Source: Darwinimomas sp045600945 (GTDB lineage Bacteria; Bacillota; Clostridia; Lachnospirales; Lachnospiraceae). Taken from it: DNA of 10,710 nucleotides. Shown here piece after piece: positions 1 to 5,302 of this stretch. Where the stretch lies: contig JAZRYX010000043.1 of the NCBI GenBank assembly GCA_045600945.1, positions 1-10,710 of the forward strand, given 5' to 3'. The notes below the pieces were generated by a model. The model did not search any database, had not been told where the DNA came from, and worked only from the letters and a program-made list of their open reading frames with translations. Every line of letters begins with the position of its first letter. Within the stretch, counting starts at the first letter, position 1. Both the position numbers and the translations under genes were made by a program.

Positions 1-104
1 ACGCAAGGAGTAAGACCCCTGAAAGACTATCAGGTAGATAGGGCAGGAGTGTAAGTACAGCAATGTATTCAGCAGACTGTCACTAATAGGTCGAGGGTTT
101 AACC
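1..104 (+). rRNA. 23S ribosomal RNA, 3' end (partial)
   Basis: This is the extreme 3' end of a 23S rRNA gene; the rest lies upstream of the window. The stretch ending in CACTAATAGGTCGAGGG then TTTAACC is the conserved terminal part of bacterial 23S rRNA, whose last bases pair with the 5' end of the molecule in helix 1. The mature end is placed at the AACC at 101-104 by analogy and may be off by a few bases. It is followed after only 35 nt by a tRNA gene rather than by 5S rRNA. Confidence 0.93.
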
Positions 105-139
105 TCAATAGGATGTTAATAGATGTATGTGGTTTTCAA

Positions 140-213
140 GGCCCGATGGCTCAGTTGGTTAGAGCGCCGCCCTGTCACGGCGGAGGTCGTCGGTTCGTGT
201 CCGATTCGGGTCG
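140..213 (+). tRNA. tRNA-Asp (GTC)
   Basis: A full cloverleaf folds here. The acceptor GGCCCGA (140-146) pairs with 206-212 (one G-T wobble), with discriminator G213. The anticodon stem is 167-171/179-183 around a seven-base loop with anticodon GTC at 174-176. The T stem is 189-193/201-205. The 3' CCA is not encoded; the gene is followed by TTTT. It is the first tRNA after the 23S rRNA and is probably released from the rRNA precursor transcript. Confidence 0.97.
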
Positions 214-219
214 TTTTAT

Positions 220-292
220 GGGGTGTTAGCTCAGCTGGGAGAGCATCTGCCTTACAAGCAGGGGGTCATAGGTTCGAGCCCTATACGCCCCA
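220..292 (+). tRNA. tRNA-Val (TAC)
   Basis: The acceptor arm 220-226 pairs with 285-291 (one T-G wobble), discriminator A292. The anticodon stem 246-250/258-262 carries TAC at 253-255. The T loop contains GGTTCGA. No CCA is encoded. It lies 6 nt after tRNA-Asp, so the two are certainly cotranscribed. Confidence 0.97.
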
Positions 293-316
293 TTTTCTTT
301 TAAAAATATTTACTAT

Positions 317-398
317 GGGAGATTTCCCGAGTGGCCAAAGGGGACAGACTGTAAATCTGCTGGCACTGCCTTCGGTGGTTCGAATCCACCATCTCCCA
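317..398 (+). tRNA. tRNA-Tyr (GTA), long variable arm
   Basis: This is a class II tRNA of 82 nt with a long variable arm. The acceptor 317-323 pairs perfectly with 391-397, discriminator A398. The anticodon is GTA at 351-353. The T stem GGTGG/CCACC is at 374-378/386-390. The outermost anticodon-stem pair (A344 with C360) is a mismatch; the other four pairs are Watson-Crick. No CCA is encoded. Confidence 0.96.
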
Positions 399-418
399 CT
401 CGCTTTGCAACTTCATAT

Positions 419-491
419 GCCGATGTGGCTCAATTGGCAGAGCAGCTGATTTGTAATCAGCAGGTTGAGGGTTCGAGTCCCCCCATCGGCT
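419..491 (+). tRNA. tRNA-Thr (TGT)
   Basis: The acceptor GCCGATG (419-425) pairs with 484-490, discriminator T491. The anticodon stem is GCTGA/TCAGC at 445-449/457-461 with TGT at 452-454. No CCA is encoded. A spacer of about 140 nt follows before the next tRNA, the largest gap in the array. Confidence 0.97.
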
Positions 492-633
492 CGTCGAAGC
501 AAACTTTGCTTACGGCGTTCCGGATAAATCCAAAACGCCTGACGCGACGTTGCTTCTCCTCTCGAGAAAAAGTCAGAGACCTTTCCTCGTAGGGCAACAG
601 GTATATAGCATTCCTTTAATATGCTATGGCTAT
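492..633 (+). other. Structured inter-tRNA spacer
   Basis: This 142-nt stretch between tRNA-Thr and tRNA-Asn has no 5S rRNA, no tRNA remnant and no plausible protein. It can fold locally. GGCGTT at 514-519 pairs with AACGCC at 534-539 (with a small GGA/TCC helix inside), and ATAGCAT at 605-611 pairs with ATGCTAT at 621-627 around a 9-nt loop. CGTCG at 492-496 can alternatively pair with CGACG at 545-549, and GAAGCAA at 496-502 with TTGCTTC at 550-556. These are likely precursor-RNA processing structures, which is inference. Confidence 0.4.
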
Positions 634-706
634 TCCTCAATAGCTCAGTCGGTAGAGCATGCGGCTGTTAACCGCAGTGTCGGCGGTTCAAGTCCGTCTT
701 GGGGAG
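634..706 (+). tRNA. tRNA-Asn (GTT)
   Basis: The acceptor TTCCTCAA region gives 634-640 pairing with 699-705 (one T-G wobble), discriminator G706. The anticodon stem TGCGG/CCGCA is at 660-664/672-676 with GTT at 667-669. The T stem is 682-686/694-698. No CCA is encoded. Confidence 0.97.
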
Positions 707-709
707 CTA

Positions 710-752
710 CCTAAGATAAATCAGCTGCGAAGAGCAGCTTGATTTATTTAGG
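710..752 (+). other. Long inter-tRNA hairpin
   Basis: The spacer between tRNA-Asn and tRNA-fMet is almost entirely one hairpin. CCTAA (710-714) pairs with TTAGG (748-752), ATAAATCA (716-723) with TGATTTAT (740-747), and GCTGC (724-728) with GCAGC (734-738). The loop is GAAGA, with single-base bulges at 715 and 739. That is 18 paired positions. No T-run follows, so it is not an intrinsic terminator for the + strand. A double-strand-specific processing site such as for RNase III is the likeliest role, by inference. Confidence 0.6.
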
Positions 753-759
753 AGGATAT

Positions 760-833
760 CGCGGGGTGGAGCAGTCTGGAAGCTCGTCGGGCTCATAACC
801 CGGAGGCCGTAGGTTCAAATCCTACTCCCGCAA
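760..833 (+). tRNA. Initiator tRNA-Met (CAT)
   Basis: The first base C760 faces A832 as a C-A mismatch at the top of the acceptor stem, and the anticodon stem carries three consecutive G-C pairs (GGG 789-791 with CCC 799-801). These two hallmarks distinguish bacterial initiator tRNA from elongator tRNA-Met. The anticodon CAT is at 794-796, the acceptor pairs are 761-766/826-831, and the discriminator is A833. No CCA is encoded. It is the last gene of the rRNA/tRNA operon. Confidence 0.96.
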
Positions 834-836
834 CTA

Positions 837-868
837 AAAAAGAACATGCTGAGAGGCGTGTTCTTTTT
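837..868 (+). terminator. Bidirectional terminator, rRNA/tRNA operon and lysine operon
   Basis: A 13-bp stem (837-849 with 856-868, one T-G wobble) encloses a 6-nt loop TGAGAG. The 5' arm begins with an A-run and the 3' arm ends TTCTTTTT, so the hairpin works as an intrinsic terminator read in either direction. On the + strand it sits 3 nt after tRNA-fMet. On the - strand it begins 16 nt after the lysA stop codon. Confidence 0.88.
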
Positions 869-884
869 CATACGTAGAATAAAA

Positions 885-2189
885 TCACAAATCACATGTT
901 ACGATATCTTCATAGGTCTCGCGTCTTACAGCCACGTAACTTTCGCCGTCTTTTAACATGACAATAGGAGGACGAGGGATTCTGTTATAATTGGATGCCA
1001 TAGAATAATTATATGCTCCGGTTGTACACACAGCTGCAATATCCCCTTTAACCGTAGTTTCCGGATATATTCCACCCTTCTGAAGAACATCTCCGCTTTC
1101 GCAGCATTTTCCTACAAGAGCAGCAGCCATGGTGTTTTCTTCATTCATACGATTTGCAATATAGCAGGTATATCTTGCTTTATAAAGAGCATATCTCGGG
1201 TTATCTGTCATACCTCCGTCGATGGATATGTAATTTTTATATCCCGGAATCTTTTTTACGTTTCCTACGGTATAAAGAGTCATTCCCGCATCTGCAACAA
1301 TACTTCGTCCCGGTTCCATAAGAATTTTGGGAACATTTATCCCGAGATCTGCACAAATATCATTAATTGCTTTTGCGACATCCGCAATCTTGGACTCGAT
1401 ATTCAAGTGTCCTTCTCCCGCGTAATATGCGGTGCCGTAGCCACCTCCCAGATCGAGATACTCTGTTACGAATCCGTATTTCTTTTCAATCATGGCAGAG
1501 AAATCCAGCATGATTTCAGCCGATCTTTCAAAGACATCTTCTGCAAAAACCTGTGAACCTACATGACAGTGGAATCCTTTGAGTTCTATGTTTTTAAGAC
1601 TCAGAGCAAATCTTGTAAAATCTTCGGCCTGTCCGGTTTCGATGGCGGCGCCGAATTTGGAATCAACACGGCCGGTATTGATTGCTTCATAAGTATGAGG
1701 ATCGATGCCGGGTGTAAGGCGCAGGAGAACTTTTTGTTTTATCCCTCTTTCACCTGCCTGTCTGTCAACCTCGGCAAGTTCTGTCATATGATCAACGACA
1801 AAATATCCGACGCTGCAATCCATGGCAAAAGAAATCTCTGCATCGGTCTTGTTATTACTGTGAAAAAAAGCCTGAGAAAGATCAAAGCCGGCTTCTTTTG
1901 CCGTATAGATCTCGCCACCGGAAACAACATCGGCACCAAGACCCTCCTCCGATATTATGTTGTAGATTTTCTTAAAAGAATTGGCTTTGCTGGCAAAGAG
2001 AACTCTAGAGCCTTCGGGAAAAAACTTCCGGAAGGCAGAGGTATATATTCTGCACTTTTCTCTGATTCTGTCTTCATCCAGAAGATAGAGAGGCGTCCCG
2101 TACTGCGCTGCAAGAGTAACCGTATCCTGACCTGCAAATGTCAGGTGTCCCTGTTCGTTAACATTTATATTTTCGCAGATAAATTTCAT
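885..2189 (-). CDS. lysA: Diaminopimelate decarboxylase
   Basis: LysA removes CO2 from the D-centre of meso-2,6-diaminopimelate to give L-lysine, the last step of lysine synthesis, in the cytoplasm with pyridoxal phosphate. The 434-residue length is normal for this fold-III PLP enzyme (TIM barrel plus C-terminal beta domain). Visible motifs are FASKAN (K68, the PLP Schiff-base lysine), FHCHVGSQ (206-213), the glycine-rich LGGGYG loop (247-252) that holds the phosphate, EPGRSIV (292-298), CCESGD (362-367, with the catalytic Cys and Glu contributed across the dimer), and GAY (391-393). Its ATG overlaps the ddh TGA by four bases (ATGA at 2186-2189), and an AAGGAG lies 14 nt upstream inside ddh, so translational coupling to ddh is likely. 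It is the last gene of the operon and runs into the terminator at 837-868. Confidence 0.97.
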   Translation of the reverse strand: MKFICENINVNEQGHLTFAGQDTVTLAAQYGTPLYLLDEDRIREKCRIYTSAFRKFFPEGSRVLFASKANSFKKIYNIISEEGLGADVVSGGEIYTAKEAGFDLSQAFFHSNNKTDAEISFAMDCSVGYFVVDHMTELAEVDRQAGERGIKQKVLLRLTPGIDPHTYEAINTGRVDSKFGAAIETGQAEDFTRFALSLKNIELKGFHCHVGSQVFAEDVFERSAEIMLDFSAMIEKKYGFVTEYLDLGGGYGTAYYAGEGHLNIESKIADVAKAINDICADLGINVPKILMEPGRSIVADAGMTLYTVGNVKKIPGYKNYISIDGGMTDNPRYALYKARYTCYIANRMNEENTMAAALVGKCCESGDVLQKGGIYPETTVKGDIAAVCTTGAYNYSMASNYNRIPRPPIVMLKDGESYVAVRRETYEDIVTCDL

Positions 2190-3160
2190 ATAAGTTTTCT
2201 AAGCTCCTTTGCTGTTTTGGGTGACATATCCGCAGGTGCGATGTCAAGTACGGTACGACTACCTGCTTCCCCGCGTTTATTCAGTTTTACTGCAGCTCTG
2301 GCAAGCGCGGTTAAAACAGATCCGGTGAACTGAGGATTGGAATCGAGATTCAGTTTATATTCGATAACCTGTGAGCTTTCATCGTCTGCCCCGGTCTTTG
2401 CGGAGCTGATGACCATACCGCCGTGAGGGAGTCCCTTGTGATTCATATCCAGTTCTTCCTGAGAAATAAAACGGACGATAGTATCATAATCGGCAAAATA
2501 GTTTGGCATGGTTACGATAGCGTGTTCTATCGCAGCCTTGTCGGCGCCTTCCTTTGCCACAACAAAACATTCTCTGGTATGTTTTTGTCTGGTGGTAAGT
2601 TCCGGATTATCACCGCTCCTTACCGCATCGACAGCCTCGGGAACAGGAACTGTGTATTGGCGGGCATCGGCAACACCAGGGATGTGGCGAATGGCATCAG
2701 AGTGCCCCTGACTGACACCGCGGCCCCAAAAAGTATAGCTGTTTGCACCCGGAAGAACGCAGTCGGCATATACTCTTGCCAGAGAGAAAAGACCCGGGTC
2801 CCAACCTCCTGAGACGACGGCAATCTTACCGCCCTTTCTTGCAGCCTGATCCGTTATCTGAAAATGTTCTTCTACATTTGCATGAGTATCGAAGCTGTCT
2901 ACTACATTAAAATGCTCGGCCAATGCGGGAGTCATGACAGGAAGATCTGTTGCGCTTCCTCCGCAGATGACAAGAACATCAATTTCATCTTTGTATTTTT
3001 TCACATCGTCAGCGGCATAAACAGGTGCGCCTGTGATTGTTTTTACAGAAGAAGGATCCCTTCTGGTGAAGACTCCGAACAGATTCATGTCGGGATTTTT
3101 TCTTATCGCGCATTCTACACCTCTGCCGAGGTTGCCATATCCGTAAATTGCTATAATCAT
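2186..3160 (-). CDS. ddh: meso-Diaminopimelate D-dehydrogenase
   Basis: Ddh reductively aminates L-2-amino-6-oxopimelate (the open form of tetrahydrodipicolinate) with NADPH and ammonia to meso-DAP in one step, replacing the acyl-transferase, aminotransferase, deacylase and epimerase route. The 324 residues match the family length. An N-terminal Rossmann fingerprint GYGNLGRG (7-14) is followed by FTRRD (31-35, the dinucleotide-selecting loop), CGGSATDLP (66-74), a VDSFDTHAN block, SGGWDPGL, and the substrate-site block GRGVSQGHSDAIRHIPG. The start ATG at 3160 has a purine-rich GAAAAGAG just upstream. It is 66 nt downstream of dapB and overlaps lysA. The same product supplies peptidoglycan cross-links as well as lysine. 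The alternative reading, an unrelated oxidoreductase, is unlikely given motif density and neighbours. Confidence 0.96.
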   Translation of the reverse strand: MIIAIYGYGNLGRGVECAIRKNPDMNLFGVFTRRDPSSVKTITGAPVYAADDVKKYKDEIDVLVICGGSATDLPVMTPALAEHFNVVDSFDTHANVEEHFQITDQAARKGGKIAVVSGGWDPGLFSLARVYADCVLPGANSYTFWGRGVSQGHSDAIRHIPGVADARQYTVPVPEAVDAVRSGDNPELTTRQKHTRECFVVAKEGADKAAIEHAIVTMPNYFADYDTIVRFISQEELDMNHKGLPHGGMVISSAKTGADDESSQVIEYKLNLDSNPQFTGSVLTALARAAVKLNKRGEAGSRTVLDIAPADMSPKTAKELRKLI

Positions 3161-3177
3161 TTTTCTCTTTTCCGAAC

Positions 3178-3196
3178 CCCTGTGATTGATACAGGG
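3178..3196 (-). other. Small hairpin between dapB and ddh
   Basis: A 6-bp perfect stem (CCCTGT 3178-3183 with ACAGGG 3191-3196) with a 7-nt loop lies in the 66-nt dapB-ddh gap, about 17 nt upstream of the ddh start. There is no T-run after it on the - strand, so it is not an intrinsic terminator. A role in mRNA processing or in setting ddh translation is possible but unproven. Confidence 0.3.
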
Positions 3197-3226
3197 ATAT
3201 CTATATTTATTTTGTACTAAATGTAA

Positions 3227-3997
3227 TCAGGCGTTCATCAGGTGATCCATATTGTAGAGACCAGGCTTTTTATCTTTCAGAAATGCAGCCGCGACCAATG
3301 CGCCTTCGGCAAAAAGTGCTCTCGAATGAGCTTCGTGTTTAAGTGTTATGGTTTGGTTTTGTGTTCCGATCATAATCTCATGTATGCCGGCAACATTGCC
3401 CATACGAACAGAACTGATACCGATATCCCCGGGTTCTCTTTTACAGATACCGCTTCTTCCGGTTACTATCTTTGAGCCGGGACGCACATCCTGAACAGCT
3501 TTGGCCAAAGTAAGAGCAGTGCCGCTCGGTGCATCTATCTTTCTGTCATGATGAACCTCGACGATTTCTATTTCGGCGTCAGGAAGAGCGGTTGCAGCTG
3601 TCTTTGCAAGCTGAACCAGAAGAGCAACACCGATAGAATAGTTGGAAGCAAAAAAGAGAGGGATACTTTCCGACGCTTTATTGATCAGGACCAGTTCATC
3701 CTCTGTCTGTCCGGTCGTTGCGAGGACAAGAGGGATATTGTTTTTTGTAGCAAATGCTGTCAGTGCCCCTGTTGCTGTGTGATGGGAAAAATCAACCAGT
3801 ATGTCTGCTGAATTGACCAGTTCCGCGTGGGTCTGTTCCAGTTCCTCAAAACTTTTGCAGCACACAAATGAAAACGTATCCCCATTTGCGACCGGATCCA
3901 CACCGGCCACTGCCGCTACACCCTGATATCCTTTTTCTGCGAGCTTTGCGACCTCGCGGCCCATAAATCCGCCTGCACCGCTGATAATGATATTCAT
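3227..3997 (-). CDS. dapB: 4-Hydroxy-tetrahydrodipicolinate reductase
   Basis: DapB reduces the DapA product with NAD(P)H to tetrahydrodipicolinate, the branch substrate for Ddh. It is a cytoplasmic tetramer in characterised members. The 256-residue length is typical. Visible features are the N-terminal nucleotide-binding GAGGFMG (7-13), the DFSHH segment (DFS at 69-71), an ATTGQ motif, an FASNYSIG segment, and the catalytic and substrate-binding block EVHHDRKIDAPSGTA (HH and K are the family's proton-donor and substrate residues). An AAGGAG precedes the ATG by about 11 nt. It lies 24 nt downstream of dapA, and the two are in the same operon under the lysine riboswitch. Confidence 0.97.
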   Translation of the reverse strand: MNIIISGAGGFMGREVAKLAEKGYQGVAAVAGVDPVANGDTFSFVCCKSFEELEQTHAELVNSADILVDFSHHTATGALTAFATKNNIPLVLATTGQTEDELVLINKASESIPLFFASNYSIGVALLVQLAKTAATALPDAEIEIVEVHHDRKIDAPSGTALTLAKAVQDVRPGSKIVTGRSGICKREPGDIGISSVRMGNVAGIHEIMIGTQNQTITLKHEAHSRALFAEGALVAAAFLKDKKPGLYNMDHLMNA

Positions 3998-4021
3998 AAT
4001 GGACTTATCTCCTTACAATAT

Positions 4022-4909
4022 TCAGATGATTCCGTGCTGTTTCATTGCAGAAAGCAGTTTTGCCTTGTGCTCTGCTTCCATAGGAACAAGCGGAAGACGT
4101 ACATAATCATCACAGAACCCAAGTGCAGCCATAGCTGCTTTTACCGGGATAGGATTAACTTCGCAGAAGAGAGCGTTGATAAGATCAAGATACTCTGTTT
4201 GAAGTTTTGCAGCTCCGGAGTAATCACCGGCAAAGCATCTGCTGCAGATTTCCATAGTCTGTTTCGGTGCCAGATTAGAAAGAACGGAAATAACACCTGT
4301 TCCTCCCATGGAAAGTATAGGTACTATCTGGTCGTCGTTGCCGGAATAAACATCCAGTTTATCACCTATAAGTGAGAATGTTTCGACGATTTTTGAAATG
4401 TTGCCGCCTGCCTCTTTGATTGCCGCGATATTCGGATGATCCATCAAAGCAGCATATGTTGAGGGCTCAATGTTTATACCTGTACGGGAAGGAACATTAT
4501 AAAGAATAAGCGGTTTAGTTGCAGCATCTGCAATAGCCGTGAACATGGCAACAAGCCCCTTCTGGGTAGTTTTGTTATAATACGGAGTCACAACCAAAAG
4601 GCCGTCATATCCAAGTTCACTTGCATATTTGCTCAAAGATATTGCGTATGCGGTATCATTTGATCCGGTTCCCGCTATCATTTTCGTCCTGCCGACAGCT
4701 TTTTCGATTGCAAATCTGAGAACCTCACGGTGCTCTGCGTCTGAAAGTGTAGAGCCTTCACCGGTTGTTCCGGCAATGACCAGGGCGTTGATGCCTTCTT
4801 TTATCTGCCATTCGATGAGTTCTCCGAATTTTGCGTAATCTACGCCGTTTGCGTTTAATGGTGTAATCAGTGCAGTTGCCACACCTTTAAAAATTGGGTT
4901 TTGTGTCAT
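4022..4909 (-). CDS. dapA: 4-Hydroxy-tetrahydrodipicolinate synthase
   Basis: DapA condenses pyruvate with L-aspartate 4-semialdehyde, the first committed step to DAP and lysine. It is a class I aldolase TIM barrel. The start is set at the ATG at 4909 (MTQNPIFKG), giving 295 residues, the usual length, because GGAGAGGAG lies immediately upstream. Longer in-frame extension to 5017 would run through the riboswitch terminator and is rejected. Motifs include ALITPL near the N terminus, GTTGEGSTL (the pyruvate-carboxylate-binding TT pair), GTGSNDT, VVTPYYNK (catalytic Tyr), LYNVPSRTG (Tyr and Arg of the active site), AIKEAGG (the Schiff-base lysine), and SGNDDQ. It is first in the operon and directly controlled by the upstream lysine riboswitch. 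Confidence 0.97.
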   Translation of the reverse strand: MTQNPIFKGVATALITPLNANGVDYAKFGELIEWQIKEGINALVIAGTTGEGSTLSDAEHREVLRFAIEKAVGRTKMIAGTGSNDTAYAISLSKYASELGYDGLLVVTPYYNKTTQKGLVAMFTAIADAATKPLILYNVPSRTGINIEPSTYAALMDHPNIAAIKEAGGNISKIVETFSLIGDKLDVYSGNDDQIVPILSMGGTGVISVLSNLAPKQTMEICSRCFAGDYSGAAKLQTEYLDLINALFCEVNPIPVKAAMAALGFCDDYVRLPLVPMEAEHKAKLLSAMKQHGII

Positions 4910-4962
4910 ATTTTCTCCTCTCCCCATGTTGGTTTTAAGTTTGTTGTCTTTGGGATAAATGT

Positions 4963-4993
4963 AAAAACGAGCCACGGCAAAGCGCCATGACTC
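4963..4993 (-). terminator. Riboswitch-controlled intrinsic terminator
   Basis: On the - strand a 10-bp stem (4984-4993 with 4969-4978, two wobble pairs) with a 5-nt loop is followed by G and five T. It lies 1 nt after the closing P1 helix of the lysine aptamer and 53 nt upstream of the dapA start. That is the expected position of the expression platform of a transcriptional OFF switch: lysine bound, terminator forms, dapA-lysA not transcribed. Confidence 0.9.
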
Positions 4994-4994
4994 G

Positions 4995-5179
4995 ATGAAT
5001 AGTTCATACGTTCCCATGACAGCTCAACGCTTTTTCAAGCGACAGTCCACAAGGTATTTCCCTGTGTCCCAGGCAATGCGGCTTCAGGAAAAACCACATC
5101 CCTTCGGCAACCTTCCCTTTGGTCCTTCATTTCCTGCTGTTAACAAGGATTACTTTTGTCGGTTGCAACCTCTATCCAT
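4995..5179 (-). promoter_or_regulatory. Lysine riboswitch (L box) aptamer
   Basis: The - strand RNA from 5179 to 4995 (185 nt) matches the lysine riboswitch layout. P1 closes with ATGGATAG (5172-5179) against CTATTCAT (4995-5002), 8 pairs with one wobble. AGAGG follows P1, and AGTA of the loop-E turn is at 5151-5154. The conserved GTTGCCGAAGG is at 5101-5111, then GCCTGGG, then CTGTC, and P5 (CGCTT 5037-5041 with AAGCG 5028-5032, GAAA loop). The context immediately upstream of dapA fits lysine as ligand. Known family members bind free L-lysine in the five-way junction and repress lysine synthesis or transport genes. Confidence 0.94.
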
Positions 5180-5183
5180 GTAA

Positions 5184-5212
5184 ACTATAAAGCATAAAGA
5201 GATAAAATGCAA
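5184..5212 (-). promoter_or_regulatory. Promoter of the dapA-dapB-ddh-lysA operon
   Basis: On the - strand TATAGT (5184-5189, 5 of 6 to the -10 consensus) is preceded by TTGCAT (5207-5212, weak -35) with a 17-bp spacer. Initiation about 6-7 bases downstream would fall at about 5178-5180, the very first bases of riboswitch P1, as expected for an L-box leader. Confidence 0.65.
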
Positions 5213-5230
5213 GAAAATCAGGGTATTAAT

Positions 5231-5262
5231 TTGAAGCCAAAAATTTTCTTTTTTGCTATAAT
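5231..5262 (+). promoter_or_regulatory. Extended -10 promoter of the MFS gene
   Basis: A perfect TATAAT at 5257-5262 is preceded by TGC (5254-5256), which makes an extended -10 element. A TTGAAG at 5231-5236 is the nearest -35-like hexamer, but its 20-bp spacer is too long to be ideal. Transcription would start near 5269, giving a leader of about 34 nt to the ATG at 5303. The promoter lies back to back with the lysine operon promoter; the two -35 regions are 18 bp apart. Confidence 0.6.
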
Positions 5263-5302
5263 GTTTCTGTACTGCGAATGGCAAAAAGGAAAGAGGACAA
5301 TA

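Noticed and set aside
123..449. A 108-codon open frame on the + strand across the tRNA genes
   Set aside because: It is read straight through tRNA-Asp, tRNA-Val, tRNA-Tyr and part of tRNA-Thr; the structure of the tRNAs explains the sequence fully.
492..633. Possible degraded 5S rRNA in the long inter-tRNA spacer
   Set aside because: None of the conserved 5S segments (such as CCGAACA followed by GAAGTTAAGC) is present on either strand.
413..640. A 75-codon - strand frame containing DGGTRTLNLLITNQLL
   Set aside because: This peptide is the antisense translation of tRNA-Thr, a familiar spurious protein in databases. It has no ribosome binding site or independent support.
1563..2333. A 256-codon + strand open frame
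   Set aside because: It lies antisense to lysA and ddh, both of which have full family motifs. The translated product shows no recognisable domain and there is no ribosome binding site.
4910..5017. N-terminal extension of dapA by 36 residues
   Set aside because: The extension would translate the riboswitch terminator and part of the aptamer; the ATG at 4909 has GGAGAGGAG directly upstream and gives the normal family length.
5207..5302. N-terminal extension of the MFS transporter by 32 residues
   Set aside because: The upstream ATG lies before the TATAAT at 5257-5262, so it would not be on the transcript; the ATG at 5303 has a good ribosome binding site.
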